From Chryseobacterium sp. 52 (GTDB lineage Bacteria > Bacteroidota > Bacteroidia > Flavobacteriales > Weeksellaceae), in the NCBI RefSeq assembly GCF_002754245.1, contig NZ_PEEX01000001.1:4320001-4384000 (forward strand): a stretch of 64,000 nucleotides of DNA. The letters run 5' to 3'. Of the stretch, positions 16,513 to 24,569 are shown piece by piece. Made by a program: the position numbers and the translations under genes. The notes beneath the pieces were generated by a model. The model was not told the origin of the DNA and did no database searches. It was given only the letters and a program-made list of their open reading frames with translations. Each line of letters opens with the position of its first letter. The first letter of the stretch is position 1.

Positions 16513-18444
16513 TCAGAAAAGTTTTGATTTTTCAGCACTGTTGAATTCTACAATCTTCCCACTTTGCATCGTCATATTTTCCAGCTCGCTGAACATGGAT
16601 ATTTCTCCGGCTATTTCATTAGACGTTTCAGACTGTCTTTTGAATTCTTTTTCTACCATTTCTGTTCTGGTATCCGAAGATTCCCGGATATCACCTGAAG
16701 CGGTCTGAACAATATCTTTTCCGGCTGTAGAAATAATACTGTCATTAGCAGCGCTGTTGATTCCTTCTCCAGCACTGATTGAGATTTCTTTTCCGGCGGT
16801 TATATTGATGTTATCTCCGGCATTCAGGGTAAAGTTTTTAGGCGCTTTCATGCTGATATTTCCTGCTCCATCCATAAAGTAGATATTTCCGCTCGGATCC
16901 ATTATTTTCACACTTCCTTCCTCGTCATTCATCAAAATTCTGATTCCGCTTCTGGTTTGGATCGATTTCAGATGGTTATTGATTCCACCACCTAAGCCTA
17001 TTCCACCATGGAACATTCCTCCCATAACGAAAGGTCTGTCGGGATGGCTGTGGACAAAGTTGATCATCACCTGATCTCCCACTTCGGGAATGGCTACATA
17101 ACCTCTGTTTTGTGTAATTTGATCTGTTCCTCCTGCATCCGGGCTCATCATCCTGATAAAATGTGTTGTATCACTGGTCTGCCAGTCAAACTGCACCTGT
17201 ATCCTGCCCTGACCTTCCGGATCTGAATTGGATATCACGACTGCCGTTTGCGGTTCAGCTTTTGGGATTTTGTATTCCGGTCTTGGAAGAAATCCTGTAT
17301 CTGCTGCTATTCCTATAAAACTTCCGTTATAATGCCCTATTGTATCAATCTCATGCTCAGCTTCTGTGATCATTATTCTTGTGAAATAAGAAGTCTCATT
17401 AGAATCCGGTTTCCTCATCTGAACATCGGCTATACATCCCGGGTGAAGGAATGGAACCGTCGTATTTCCTGAAATAGAAAAAACATTCACGGCTTCACTT
17501 CCTGAAGCACTTTTCTGTGAATACTCAACGTCAAGATGGGTTGATGCTTTGATAGGTGCTATCTGAAGCGCAGGGGTTTTATAAATATTGTTGTTGTGAT
17601 CGTAAGCTGTCTTTGCAATGTCACTTACATGCTGAATAGGTGTAGAACCTGATGTAAGTTTTTCATTTTTATTGCTGTTATATCCGTAAAACTGAGGCTT
17701 GGTATGTATTGCTTTCAGTTCAACTTTGATATCATTGGCACTGCTTCCGTAGGTCAGGATAATGGGTTTGTTCTGAGGCGGAAGTTTCCCGAAATGCAGG
17801 ACTTCACCGTCATAAAAGAACTGTTCCCCATAGGCTTCAGCCATTCTTGCCAGATAGTTATAATGGGTTTCATCATACTGACTGCTGTAAATGATCTGGG
17901 AAAAATTATTGGCATCTATTCTGATATCAAAACGACCTTTATCAATCCCTTGTTTAATCACTTCTTCAGCAATAATTCCCATGTTGACAGGCTGATTTCC
18001 TCCAAAACTCTGGATATGGGATGCTCCATCCAACAGAATAGTAGGACTGCAACCGGTAAGCACTATGTTTCCAAGGCTCATTTTTTCCTGGCTGAATGCC
18101 ACTCCTGTAATGATTCCTACAAAGGTTCTTTCAGGACTGTTGTCTATATCTTTATAGGAAATCACTGCGGTCAGACGTTTACCGAGAAACTTATTGGCAT
18201 CTTCCAGTGAATGGGTCTGGCGGTCTCCTAAAGTATCGTGTGCCAGAGTCAGCGTAAATTCATGATGACGCTGGCTACTCTGTTTAAGTTTAAAATGCTT
18301 ATAAAATTTAATAATCTTTCCCTCTATGACCAAGGAAAGCTTTACAAGACGGTTAATGCCTGTATGATGATTCTCGGACACTCCATCTGCATTTTGTGCA
18401 GGACGAAAAGCTGCTCCCGTTGATTTTTCAGGTATAGTAGACAT
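16513..18444 (-). CDS. vgrG: VgrG, T6SS tip protein (Bacteroidota T6SSiii type)
   Basis: 643 residues. The N-terminal phage gp27-like part (about 30-370) includes RTFVGIITGV, ARMAEAYGEQFFYDGEVLHFG, and PFLHPGCIADV. The gp5-like OB domain follows (SDPEGQGRIQVQFDW, AGGTDQITQNRGYVAIPEVGDQV, HSHPDRPFVMGGMFHGG), and a C-terminal repetitive beta-helix prism carries NITAGKEISISAGEGI-type strands. It trimerises to form the puncturing spike on the Hcp tube. It is the first gene of the cargo operon, about 160 bp after hcp, from which it is separated by a terminator. No core secretion genes are in the window, so it must use an apparatus encoded elsewhere. Confidence 0.95.
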   Translation of the reverse strand: MSTIPEKSTGAAFRPAQNADGVSENHHTGINRLVKLSLVIEGKIIKFYKHFKLKQSSQRHHEFTLTLAHDTLGDRQTHSLEDANKFLGKRLTAVISYKDIDNSPERTFVGIITGVAFSQEKMSLGNIVLTGCSPTILLDGASHIQSFGGNQPVNMGIIAEEVIKQGIDKGRFDIRIDANNFSQIIYSSQYDETHYNYLARMAEAYGEQFFYDGEVLHFGKLPPQNKPIILTYGSSANDIKVELKAIHTKPQFYGYNSNKNEKLTSGSTPIQHVSDIAKTAYDHNNNIYKTPALQIAPIKASTHLDVEYSQKSASGSEAVNVFSISGNTTVPFLHPGCIADVQMRKPDSNETSYFTRIMITEAEHEIDTIGHYNGSFIGIAADTGFLPRPEYKIPKAEPQTAVVISNSDPEGQGRIQVQFDWQTSDTTHFIRMMSPDAGGTDQITQNRGYVAIPEVGDQVMINFVHSHPDRPFVMGGMFHGGIGLGGGINNHLKSIQTRSGIRILMNDEEGSVKIMDPSGNIYFMDGAGNISMKAPKNFTLNAGDNINITAGKEISISAGEGINSAANDSIISTAGKDIVQTASGDIRESSDTRTEMVEKEFKRQSETSNEIAGEISMFSELENMTMQSGKIVEFNSAEKSKLF

Positions 18445-18549
18445 ATTTTATAAAGTGATTTGTGTTATAATGTGTATATTATTCATCAAATAGGGAATTT
18501 TTGAAAATAAACAAAGATTCTCTACCGGAAAACAGTATTCATATCAGGT

Positions 18550-18577
18550 AAAAAAAGACCGTCTTGAGGGACAGTCT
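18550..18577 (-). terminator. Terminator between hcp and vgrG
   Basis: On the minus strand a 7-bp stem (GACTGTC / GACGGTC, one G-T pair) with a 6-base loop is followed by a run of seven Ts, about 25 bp after the hcp stop. It should make hcp mostly monocistronic, which suits a tube protein needed in large excess over VgrG; vgrG would get read-through or its own promoter. Confidence 0.8.
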
Positions 18578-18602
18578 CTTTATATTTTGTTCTATTCAGG
18601 AC

Positions 18603-19007
18603 TTAGCTTAATGGCCAGAATCCGTCATAAAGTGAATTTCCGTAAGTGATGCTTTCTGCACTGATTACAAAGCTTACCAACATGCTATTGCTGTCGACAG
18701 CGTCAAAATCCATTTCATGCTGAATGACGTATCCGTTTTCCCATTTCAGGGTGATCAGCGTTCCTTCTTCATGAGATTTATTGAAAGTTACTTCACCGCT
18801 TGTCGGTTTATATTTTCCGTTCAATAAACTTTCCAGAATATCAGATTTCTCGGTTGCTTCGATGGTTACTTTAATCAAAGCGTTTGACGGATCAGACGCT
18901 ACACGTCCTGAAACATCTGTAGATCTTGAAACACTGTAGTTTAATTTTAACAACTTTTGCCCTTCACCTCCATTGAATTTTAAGATTCCTCTTGAATTTC
19001 CTGCCAT
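18603..19007 (-). CDS. tssD: T6SS tube protein TssD (Hcp)
   Basis: 134 residues beginning MAGNSRGILKFNGGEGQKLL with a GxxKxNG-like start and a core such as VSRSTDVSGRVASDP, LIKVTIEAT and TLITLKWENGYVIQHEMDFDA, which is the Bacteroidota TssD pattern (Hcp-fold beta-barrel). Hexamers stack into the inner tube that carries small effectors and is topped by VgrG. There is no signal peptide, as expected. The gene has its own -7 element and a terminator, so it appears to be transcribed separately from the vgrG operon on the same strand. Confidence 0.93.
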   Translation of the reverse strand: MAGNSRGILKFNGGEGQKLLKLNYSVSRSTDVSGRVASDPSNALIKVTIEATEKSDILESLLNGKYKPTSGEVTFNKSHEEGTLITLKWENGYVIQHEMDFDAVDSNSMLVSFVISAESITYGNSLYDGFWPLS

Positions 19008-19052
19008 ATTCTTACATTTTAATCATTTATGATTATACTATTCATAAAGTTT

Positions 19053-19069
19053 GTCTAACAAAGATAGAC
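19053..19069 (-). promoter_or_regulatory. Putative hcp promoter -7 element within a short inverted repeat
   Basis: On the minus strand TATCTTTG (19059-19066) matches the Bacteroidota -7 consensus TAnnTTTG, 52 bp upstream of the hcp ATG. It is flanked by an inverted repeat GTCTA / TAGAC (19065-19069 and 19053-19057) that could be an operator. The -33 region holds TTT rather than TTG at the usual distance, so a regulated promoter is possible. Confidence 0.5.
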
Positions 19070-19190
19070 TTCATGTTCTAATTTAAAAAGTTTTTCCCTA
19101 ACAGATTCATATTTTGTAGTAATTCTACGACTTTCTTCGGATCACTCCCTTTGGATATTAAAAAAATATCGTTTTCAGTTTTATTTTTTT

Positions 19191-19484
19191 TCAGTGAGCA
19201 TGAATGTAAAAATGTTTATAATAATAAGATATGATCATAATAACCAGATTTACGGCAACCATAATCATCAGAATATTGCCATACTTCCTTTTTTTATCAA
19301 CAAAACTCAGGCCTAATGTAAAAAAAAACACCAGCAATGTATAAACGGCAGGATACAGATGAAAGGCTTCTGAAAATTTTCCTTCAAATACGAGTACAAC
19401 CGCTCTCTGAGCACCGCATCCCAAGCACTCTACTCCCAGAAATTTTTTACTGGGACAGGTCAGCATAAAGTCTTCAATCTTCAT
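19191..19484 (-). CDS. DUF2752 membrane protein
   Basis: 97 residues. The N-terminus matches DUF2752: LTCPSKKFLGVECLGCGAQRAVVLVFEGKF, with the typical CxxxxxxGxxCxGCGxQR pattern and a following helix FSEAFHLYPAVYTLLVFFF. A second membrane helix follows (GNILMIMVAVNLVIMIISYYY). It is an inner-membrane protein of unknown function. It lies 7 bp downstream of the flavin oxidoreductase gene on the same strand, so the two are co-transcribed. Confidence 0.85.
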   Translation of the reverse strand: MKIEDFMLTCPSKKFLGVECLGCGAQRAVVLVFEGKFSEAFHLYPAVYTLLVFFFTLGLSFVDKKRKYGNILMIMVAVNLVIMIISYYYKHFYIHAH

Positions 19485-19491
19485 CGGAATC

Positions 19492-20544
19492 TTAGGATGA
19501 AATTTTTGCTCTTGTATACTGGTGAGGGAAGAAACAGTTTTCTTTCATTTCAAATGCTCCCTGAATAGCAATATATGGATTTCTCAAGATCTCTCTTGCC
19601 ACAAATATCAGATCTGCATCTCCTTTCTGTAAGATTTCTTCAGCCTGATTTACGGTGGTAATTAATCCTACGGCTGCGGTTTTTACTCCCGCTTCATTTC
19701 TGACCTGTGATGAAAACGGAACCTGATAGCCATCAAATACAGGAATTTTCGCTCCATGAATATTCCCTCCACTTGAAACATCTACCAGATCTACAGCATG
19801 TTCTTTTAAAACTTTGGCCAGCTCTACACTGTCGGTGATGTTCCATCCGTTTTCAGCATATTCGGTTCCTGAAATTCTTACAAAAAGGGCTGTATTATCA
19901 TCCAGCTCTTCATTGACTGCATCTACAATCTCCAGGAGGAAGCGAATCCGGTTTTCAAAACTTCCGCCGTATTCGTCTGTTCTGATATTGGAAAGCGGTG
20001 ATAAAAACTGGTGAACCAGATATCCGTGTGCTCCATGAATTTCTATGCTGTCAAAACCGGCATGTACCGCTCTTTTCGCTGCCTCTTTAAAATTTTGAAC
20101 CTGTTCCTTGATTTCTTCCACGGTAAGAACGTGTGGAATTCTCTCAGAAGGATGATAAGGAACAGCACTCGGTGCAACAGTCTCCCAGCCTTCTTCAAGA
20201 GGAATCTGCAGATTATTCCAGGTGGAACCTTTTCTTCCGGCGTGCGCAAGCTGGATTCCGATCTTGCTTTCTGAACGGTTATGAACAAAATCAACAATTT
20301 TTTTCAGCGCTTCTGCCTGCTGATCATTCCAGATTCCCATACAGTGATTGGTAATTCTTCCTCTGGGCTCAACTCCGGTGGCCTCAACCATAATCAGTCC
20401 TGTTCCCCCTTGTGTTCTGCTTCCGTAGTGAACAAAATGGAAATCATTGGCCATCCCGTTTTCGCATGAATACATACACATGGGAGACATTACCCATCTG
20501 TTTTTTAACTCTATATTTCTGAATTTTATGGATGTATATAGCAT
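19492..20544 (-). CDS. NADH:flavin oxidoreductase, old yellow enzyme (YqjM/NamA-like)
   Basis: 350 residues forming a single TIM barrel that binds FMN. Visible marks of the thermophilic-like OYE class: SPMCMYSCENG with Cys23 near the flavin, IQLAHAGRKGS, the substrate pair in SIEIHGAHGYLVHQFLSPLSN, and a C-terminal ILQKGDADLIFVAREILRNP. Such cytoplasmic enzymes reduce activated C=C bonds of enals, enones and nitro compounds using NAD(P)H; the physiological substrate is unknown. It is divergent from cdd with 100 bp between them, and heads a two-gene unit with the DUF2752 gene. Confidence 0.93.
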   Translation of the reverse strand: MLYTSIKFRNIELKNRWVMSPMCMYSCENGMANDFHFVHYGSRTQGGTGLIMVEATGVEPRGRITNHCMGIWNDQQAEALKKIVDFVHNRSESKIGIQLAHAGRKGSTWNNLQIPLEEGWETVAPSAVPYHPSERIPHVLTVEEIKEQVQNFKEAAKRAVHAGFDSIEIHGAHGYLVHQFLSPLSNIRTDEYGGSFENRIRFLLEIVDAVNEELDDNTALFVRISGTEYAENGWNITDSVELAKVLKEHAVDLVDVSSGGNIHGAKIPVFDGYQVPFSSQVRNEAGVKTAAVGLITTVNQAEEILQKGDADLIFVAREILRNPYIAIQGAFEMKENCFFPHQYTRAKISS

Positions 20545-20587
20545 TTTATTTTTGTGAATTTCAATTTAATGATGAATAAAAAAAACA

Positions 20588-20618
20588 TTGTCCAACTGCT
20601 GAAAAAAAGGTAAATTTA
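20588..20618 (+). promoter_or_regulatory. Putative cdd promoter
   Basis: TTG at 20588-20590, a 20-bp spacer and TAAATTTA at 20611-20618 (one mismatch from TAnnTTTG), 26 bp upstream of the cdd ATG. Confidence 0.5.
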
Positions 20619-20644
20619 GCCCCCCTTTTTAGTCTGACTAATAT

Positions 20645-21127
20645 ATGAAAAAAGACATACAGATCAGTTACGAGCATTTTAAAAATAGCAGTGAACTGAG
20701 CGATATAGAAAAAACATTATTTGAGAGAGCAATACAGGCCCGTGAAAATGCTTATGCTCCTTATTCGAATTTCCTTGTAGGATGTTCTGTTTTGCTGGAG
20801 AACGGTGAAATTTATTCCGGAAACAATCAGGAAAATGCGGCTTATCCGTCAGGATTGTGTGCAGAAAGAACGACTCTTTTCTGGGTAGCAGCCAATTTCC
20901 CGAATGTAAAAGTGAAAAAGATTTTTGTAGTGGGTGGTCCTAAGGAGTTCCACGAAAAAAATCCTCCAATTCCACCTTGTGGAGCCTGCAGACAAAGTTT
21001 AATAGAATATGAAACGAAGCAGAACGAAAATATAGATCTCTATTTTTCAAGTATGAATGATGAAGTGGTGAAAGTACATTCCATCAAGGATCTGTTACCG
21101 TTTTATTTTGATTCGACATTTTTGTAA
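20645..21127 (+). CDS. cdd: Cytidine deaminase
   Basis: 160 residues of the homotetrameric type. The zinc site is complete: CAERTTLF (Cys72, catalytic Glu74) and PPCGACRQ (Cys112, Cys115). The substrate side shows NAYAPYSNFLVGCSVLLENG and NQENAAYPSGLCAE. It hydrolyses cytidine and deoxycytidine to uridine and deoxyuridine in pyrimidine salvage. The N-terminal 20 residues are longer than in Bacillus Cdd but typical for Flavobacteriia. It is a single-gene unit; a large inverted repeat follows the stop. Confidence 0.95.
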   Translation: MKKDIQISYEHFKNSSELSDIEKTLFERAIQARENAYAPYSNFLVGCSVLLENGEIYSGNNQENAAYPSGLCAERTTLFWVAANFPNVKVKKIFVVGGPKEFHEKNPPIPPCGACRQSLIEYETKQNENIDLYFSSMNDEVVKVHSIKDLLPFYFDSTFL

Positions 21128-21155
21128 ATAATGGCTCATTTTTTATGAATCGTGA

Positions 21156-21234
21156 AATTTTACTTCGCAAGGGCGAATGATCAAAGCTGAAAAGCTATAA
21201 ATATCATTCATGTGTGGTCATGCGAAGTAAAATT
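21156..21234. repeat. Long inverted repeat with nested arms downstream of cdd
   Basis: A perfect 14-bp pair (AATTTTACTTCGCA at 21156-21169 and TGCGAAGTAAAATT at 21221-21234) encloses a second pair (GAATGAT / ATCATTC) and a small AGCTGAAAAGCT hairpin. The whole 79-bp unit could fold into one branched stem. There is no T run right after it, so it is not a classic terminator, though it may protect the cdd mRNA 3' end. It could also be a small palindromic mobile remnant. Confidence 0.75.
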
Positions 21235-21275
21235 GATCTTTCTTTATTGAATTTTATCCTTTTATTTTTGCCTTT

Positions 21276-21305
21276 TTGTGCAATACATTTAAAAAGTTAT
21301 CTTTG
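21276..21305 (+). promoter_or_regulatory. Promoter of the cobalamin-controlled operon
   Basis: TTG (21276-21278), a 19-bp spacer and TATCTTTG (21298-21305), a full match to the Bacteroidota consensus TTG-N19-TAnnTTTG. Transcription would start just before the riboswitch. Confidence 0.75.
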
Positions 21306-21314
21306 CAAAAAATT

Positions 21315-21465
21315 TTGGTTTCCAGCGTATTGGAAATAATAGGGAATTGGGTGGAATCCCCAAACTGTCCCCGCAACTGTAAATCGCATTATCAATTTCT
21401 GCAAAAAACCACTGTTCATACGGGAAGGTGCAGAAAGCGAAAGTCAGGAGACCTGCCAAGATGAT
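21315..21465 (+). ncRNA. Cobalamin riboswitch (B12 element)
   Basis: The conserved blocks appear in the right order: GGTGGAATCCCC-type helix at 21350-21361, the ACTGTCCCCGCAACTGTAAA region at 21364-21383, CACTG at 21410-21414, GGGAAGG at 21422-21428, and the B12-box-like GAAAGTCAGGAGACCTGCC at 21438-21457. It lies between a consensus promoter and the TonB receptor gene. The usual action is to bind adenosylcobalamin or related cobamides and reduce expression when B12 is plentiful. No strong intrinsic terminator hairpin with T run separates it from the ATG, so control at translation initiation is the simpler guess; a GGAGG at 21488-21492 may be part of the expression platform. Confidence 0.95.
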
Positions 21466-21506
21466 AACTAAAAAACACATTGCTTTCGGAGGAAAAGTAA
21501 AATAGT

Positions 21507-23348
21507 ATGGATATAAAAAGATCTTTATTACTGCTTTGTACATCTTATGGCAGCTTTCTTTTAGGACAGGAGAAGGCTATAGATACCATTTATATTTTCG
21601 ACAGCCAGATGAGCAAAGTAAAACTTTTTCATCCGGTCCGTACGATCACTCAAAAAGACATTGAGAAAAACTCAACCAACCTTTCTGATCTTTTACGCTT
21701 TCAGTCTTCTATATACATCAAAGAAAACGGACGAGGAGCTGTTTCTTCTCCATCATTCAGGGGAACAACGGCACAGCAGACTGCTTTTGTCTGGAACGGG
21801 ATTAACATTAATTCCAATTTTTTAGGACAGGGAGACGTCAATAATATTCCACTGTTTGGCTATGACCAGATTGATATAAAAGCGGGTGGAGGAAGTGTGG
21901 TGTATGGCAGCGGGGCTGTTGGAGGAAGTATTCATTTAAATAATGTTTTAGATTTTAACAGGGGTTTTAAGGGTTCTCTTTATTCGGAAGCGGCTTCGTT
22001 TGATACTTATAATAATTTTGCACAGGCTTCGTTCAGCAATGAGAAGTTGAGTGTTAAGGTTTCTGGAAGTTATTTAACGAGCCAAAATGATTATAAGGTT
22101 CCTGAATTTGTAGTGGGCAGTACGGGTTTCCATAATATCAACGGAAGATATTATAATACGTCAGTCAATATGGGTGCATCGTATAAAATTGCCGATCATC
22201 AGACTATTTCATGGCAGAATCAGATTTTTGATGCGTCACAGCATTATCCTATATTCGAGCAGAACGGTAATAAAACAAAATACAACGCACAGACTTTAAG
22301 AAGTCTGATTGCCTGGGATATTAATACATCCAATCTTTCCAACAGTTTAAAAGTGGCTTATACGGAAGATAATTTCCAGTATTTTTCGGATCTTAATCTT
22401 CCTAAAGCAAGTGGTGCGGATGGAAAAAATTACATCTTTAAAAATGATTTCAATTATTTCATCACACCAAAGATTAACATCAATGCTATTGGGGAATTTC
22501 AGGTCAATAAGGGTGAAGGTTATCAATCCGGAATTGGATCTGTCAGCAGAAATGTAGGTTCTTTAGCTGGTTTGATCAGGTATTTCGCGACAAAAGATCT
22601 TCGTTTTGAAGCAGGGATCAAGAAGGATTTTGTAGAAGATATCTCTTCTCCCCTTCTGTATTCTTTTTCCGGAAAATGGAATGCTACGAAATGGTATCAT
22701 GCAGGAGTTAATTTTTCAAGGAACTTCAGATTCCCTTCGTTTAATGATTTATACTGGCAGCCCGGGGGAAACCTGAATTTACTTTCTGAAACTTCCACGA
22801 ATATTGATATGAACCATGAGTTCAGCTTCGGAGATTTTAAAATTACTTTAAGTCCTTATTACATGGACATCAAAAATCTTATCAACTGGCTTCCTACCTC
22901 TTTTGGATATTGGTCACCTGTCAATACAAACAGGGTTGAATCTTACGGTTTGGAATCACAGGCTACCTGGAATAAAAAATTCGGAAAACATGCTTTGAAG
23001 CTGGATGCCGGTTACACTTATTCAAAATCAATCAATAAGGATACTCAACTGCAGAGAATGTATGTTCCGCTTCACAAGGCAGTGGGAAATATAGAATATG
23101 GATATGCTTTCATTACGGTTTATGCTCAGGGGCTCTTCAACGGACTTACTTATACTACGACCGATGAGCAAAGGTCTACGGCTATTGATCCTTATTTTGT
23201 TCTCAATACAGGGATTTCCGCAAAAATTTTCAAGAAATACACTTTAGGATTTAAAGTGAATAACATTACCAATACTGTTTATCAGACCGTGTCATTGTAT
23301 CCGATGCCTAAGAGAAATTACAGTGTTTATGCAACAATTAATTTTTAA
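21507..23348 (+). CDS. btuB: TonB-dependent cobalamin receptor, BtuB-like
   Basis: 613 residues with a signal peptide (MDIKRSLLLLCTSYGSFLLGQ), a plug domain (about 40-150: RTITQKDIEKNS, LSDLLRFQSSIYIKENG, IDIKAGGGSVVYGSGAVGGSIHL) and a 22-strand outer-membrane barrel ending in an aromatic residue (YSVYATINF). This is the usual layout of small TonB receptors that import vitamin B12 without the long CarboxypepD-like extension of SusC proteins. The cobalamin riboswitch upstream identifies the ligand class. The downstream lipoprotein gene is almost contiguous (13 bp) and is a likely surface partner. Confidence 0.92.
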   Translation: MDIKRSLLLLCTSYGSFLLGQEKAIDTIYIFDSQMSKVKLFHPVRTITQKDIEKNSTNLSDLLRFQSSIYIKENGRGAVSSPSFRGTTAQQTAFVWNGININSNFLGQGDVNNIPLFGYDQIDIKAGGGSVVYGSGAVGGSIHLNNVLDFNRGFKGSLYSEAASFDTYNNFAQASFSNEKLSVKVSGSYLTSQNDYKVPEFVVGSTGFHNINGRYYNTSVNMGASYKIADHQTISWQNQIFDASQHYPIFEQNGNKTKYNAQTLRSLIAWDINTSNLSNSLKVAYTEDNFQYFSDLNLPKASGADGKNYIFKNDFNYFITPKININAIGEFQVNKGEGYQSGIGSVSRNVGSLAGLIRYFATKDLRFEAGIKKDFVEDISSPLLYSFSGKWNATKWYHAGVNFSRNFRFPSFNDLYWQPGGNLNLLSETSTNIDMNHEFSFGDFKITLSPYYMDIKNLINWLPTSFGYWSPVNTNRVESYGLESQATWNKKFGKHALKLDAGYTYSKSINKDTQLQRMYVPLHKAVGNIEYGYAFITVYAQGLFNGLTYTTTDEQRSTAIDPYFVLNTGISAKIFKKYTLGFKVNNITNTVYQTVSLYPMPKRNYSVYATINF

Positions 23349-23361
23349 ACTTAAAAATATT

Positions 23362-24405
23362 ATGAAACTGAACAAAATTCTACATTTTCTTTTTGCTTTT
23401 ACCCTTCTTTTAGGCATTGTGTCCTGTAACAGTGATAACAATGATGAGCAGGAAGTATTCTATGGCAACGGTTTTTTAATCGCCAATGAAGGTACTTTTG
23501 GAAAACCTGAAGCAGACGTAACGTTTGTAAGTGCAGACCTTAACCTTAAACAGGATAATATTTTCTCCCTTAATAACGGAGGTGCTAAATTAGGGGATGT
23601 ATTACAGATGATTGCTTTCAATGGTGATAATGCTTATCTGCTATTGAATAATTCTAATAAGATCCAAATCGCAAACCGTTCTAACTTTAAAGCGACTGGT
23701 GAAATTACAGCTGAACTGAATACTCCGCGTTATATGGCTTTTGCCAACAACAATATCTATGTAACCAATGATAAATTTGGAGGGGCTAAGTTTGTAAGTA
23801 TCTATAAGGTTTCTGACCGTTCTTTCATCAAAAAAATATCTTTTACAGATGCTGCCGAGAGAATTGTAGAAGCTGGAAATAACATCTTTGTACAGAATGC
23901 TTCATTCGGTTTTGGAAATAAGATCACTTATATCAATACGTCTACTAACGAAGTACAGTCTACCATCACATTACCAAGCGGAAACATCAACAAAATCATT
24001 TCAAATAATCAAAATGTATACGCTATTGCTGCGGGAACAGCTGATTCTTATATCTATCAGATCTCAAATACAGGAAGCATTACAAAGACAACGACTTTAA
24101 CAGGGATTGCGAATGCTACCAATCTGGAAATTTCAAATGGTAAGTTTTATTTCTCTTCAGGAAAAAATGTGTACACAATGGATATGAGCGCAACAACAGT
24201 ACCTACTGCACCATTATTCACAGTAGCGAACAGTGTTGATGCCTATTCTGCTTTATATGGATTCAGCGTGATCAATGACAAAATTTTCACTTCGGATTCA
24301 AATGGATTTACCCAAGCCAGTAAAATTGTGGTTTACAGCACTTCGGGAGCTATTATCAGATCATTTACGACAGGTATCGGTTCAAATTCTGTATATCCTA
24401 ACTAA
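23362..24405 (+). CDS. BtuG-like beta-propeller surface lipoprotein (DUF5074/YncE-like)
   Basis: The start is set at ATG 23362, which gives MKLNKILHFLFAFTLLLGIVSCNSDNN, a lipoprotein signal with Cys22 followed by acidic residues. The 347-residue product has regularly spaced blade-like repeats (NAYLLLNNSNKIQIANR, PRYMAFANNNIYVTND, AERIVEAGNNIFVQN, NKIISNNQNVYAIAAG), consistent with a propeller of about seven blades. In Bacteroides the B12-binding lipoprotein BtuG is such a propeller, encoded next to BtuB, and caps the receptor to pass it cobalamin. Position behind the B12 riboswitch and btuB makes the same role likely here; B12 binding itself is inferred. Both plus-strand genes end at the 24466 terminator. 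Confidence 0.8.
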   Translation: MKLNKILHFLFAFTLLLGIVSCNSDNNDEQEVFYGNGFLIANEGTFGKPEADVTFVSADLNLKQDNIFSLNNGGAKLGDVLQMIAFNGDNAYLLLNNSNKIQIANRSNFKATGEITAELNTPRYMAFANNNIYVTNDKFGGAKFVSIYKVSDRSFIKKISFTDAAERIVEAGNNIFVQNASFGFGNKITYINTSTNEVQSTITLPSGNINKIISNNQNVYAIAAGTADSYIYQISNTGSITKTTTLTGIANATNLEISNGKFYFSSGKNVYTMDMSATTVPTAPLFTVANSVDAYSALYGFSVINDKIFTSDSNGFTQASKIVVYSTSGAIIRSFTTGIGSNSVYPN

Positions 24406-24465
24406 GATATTAATACTCCGGTATTATCTATAAATTTATTTTTTTTCATCATTTGTGTTTTTTTT

Positions 24466-24494
24466 CAGGCCGCTTCTTCGAAGCGGCCTGATTT
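24466..24494 (+). terminator. Terminator of the btuB operon
   Basis: An 11-bp perfect stem (CAGGCCGCTTC / GAAGCGGCCTG) closed by a TTC loop, followed by ATTTTGTTT. Confidence 0.88.
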
Positions 24495-24495
24495 T

Positions 24496-24551
24496 GTTTG
24501 TAGAGGAACCCTCTACAAACAACTTCGGCGGGACAAAGTCCCGCCGAAGTT
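24496..24551. repeat. Two adjacent perfect hairpins between convergent genes
   Basis: A 10-bp stem GTTTGTAGAG / CTCTACAAAC (24496-24520, GAACC loop) touches a 14-bp stem AACTTCGGCGGGAC / GTCCCGCCGAAGTT (24521-24551, AAA loop). The second is GC-rich in an AT-rich genome. On the plus strand it is followed by GTTTTATTT; on the minus strand the cca gene ends 18 bp away, so it may terminate cca. The exact abutment with the btuB terminator is unusual. Confidence 0.8.
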
Positions 24552-24569
24552 GTTTTATTTCGCTATAAT

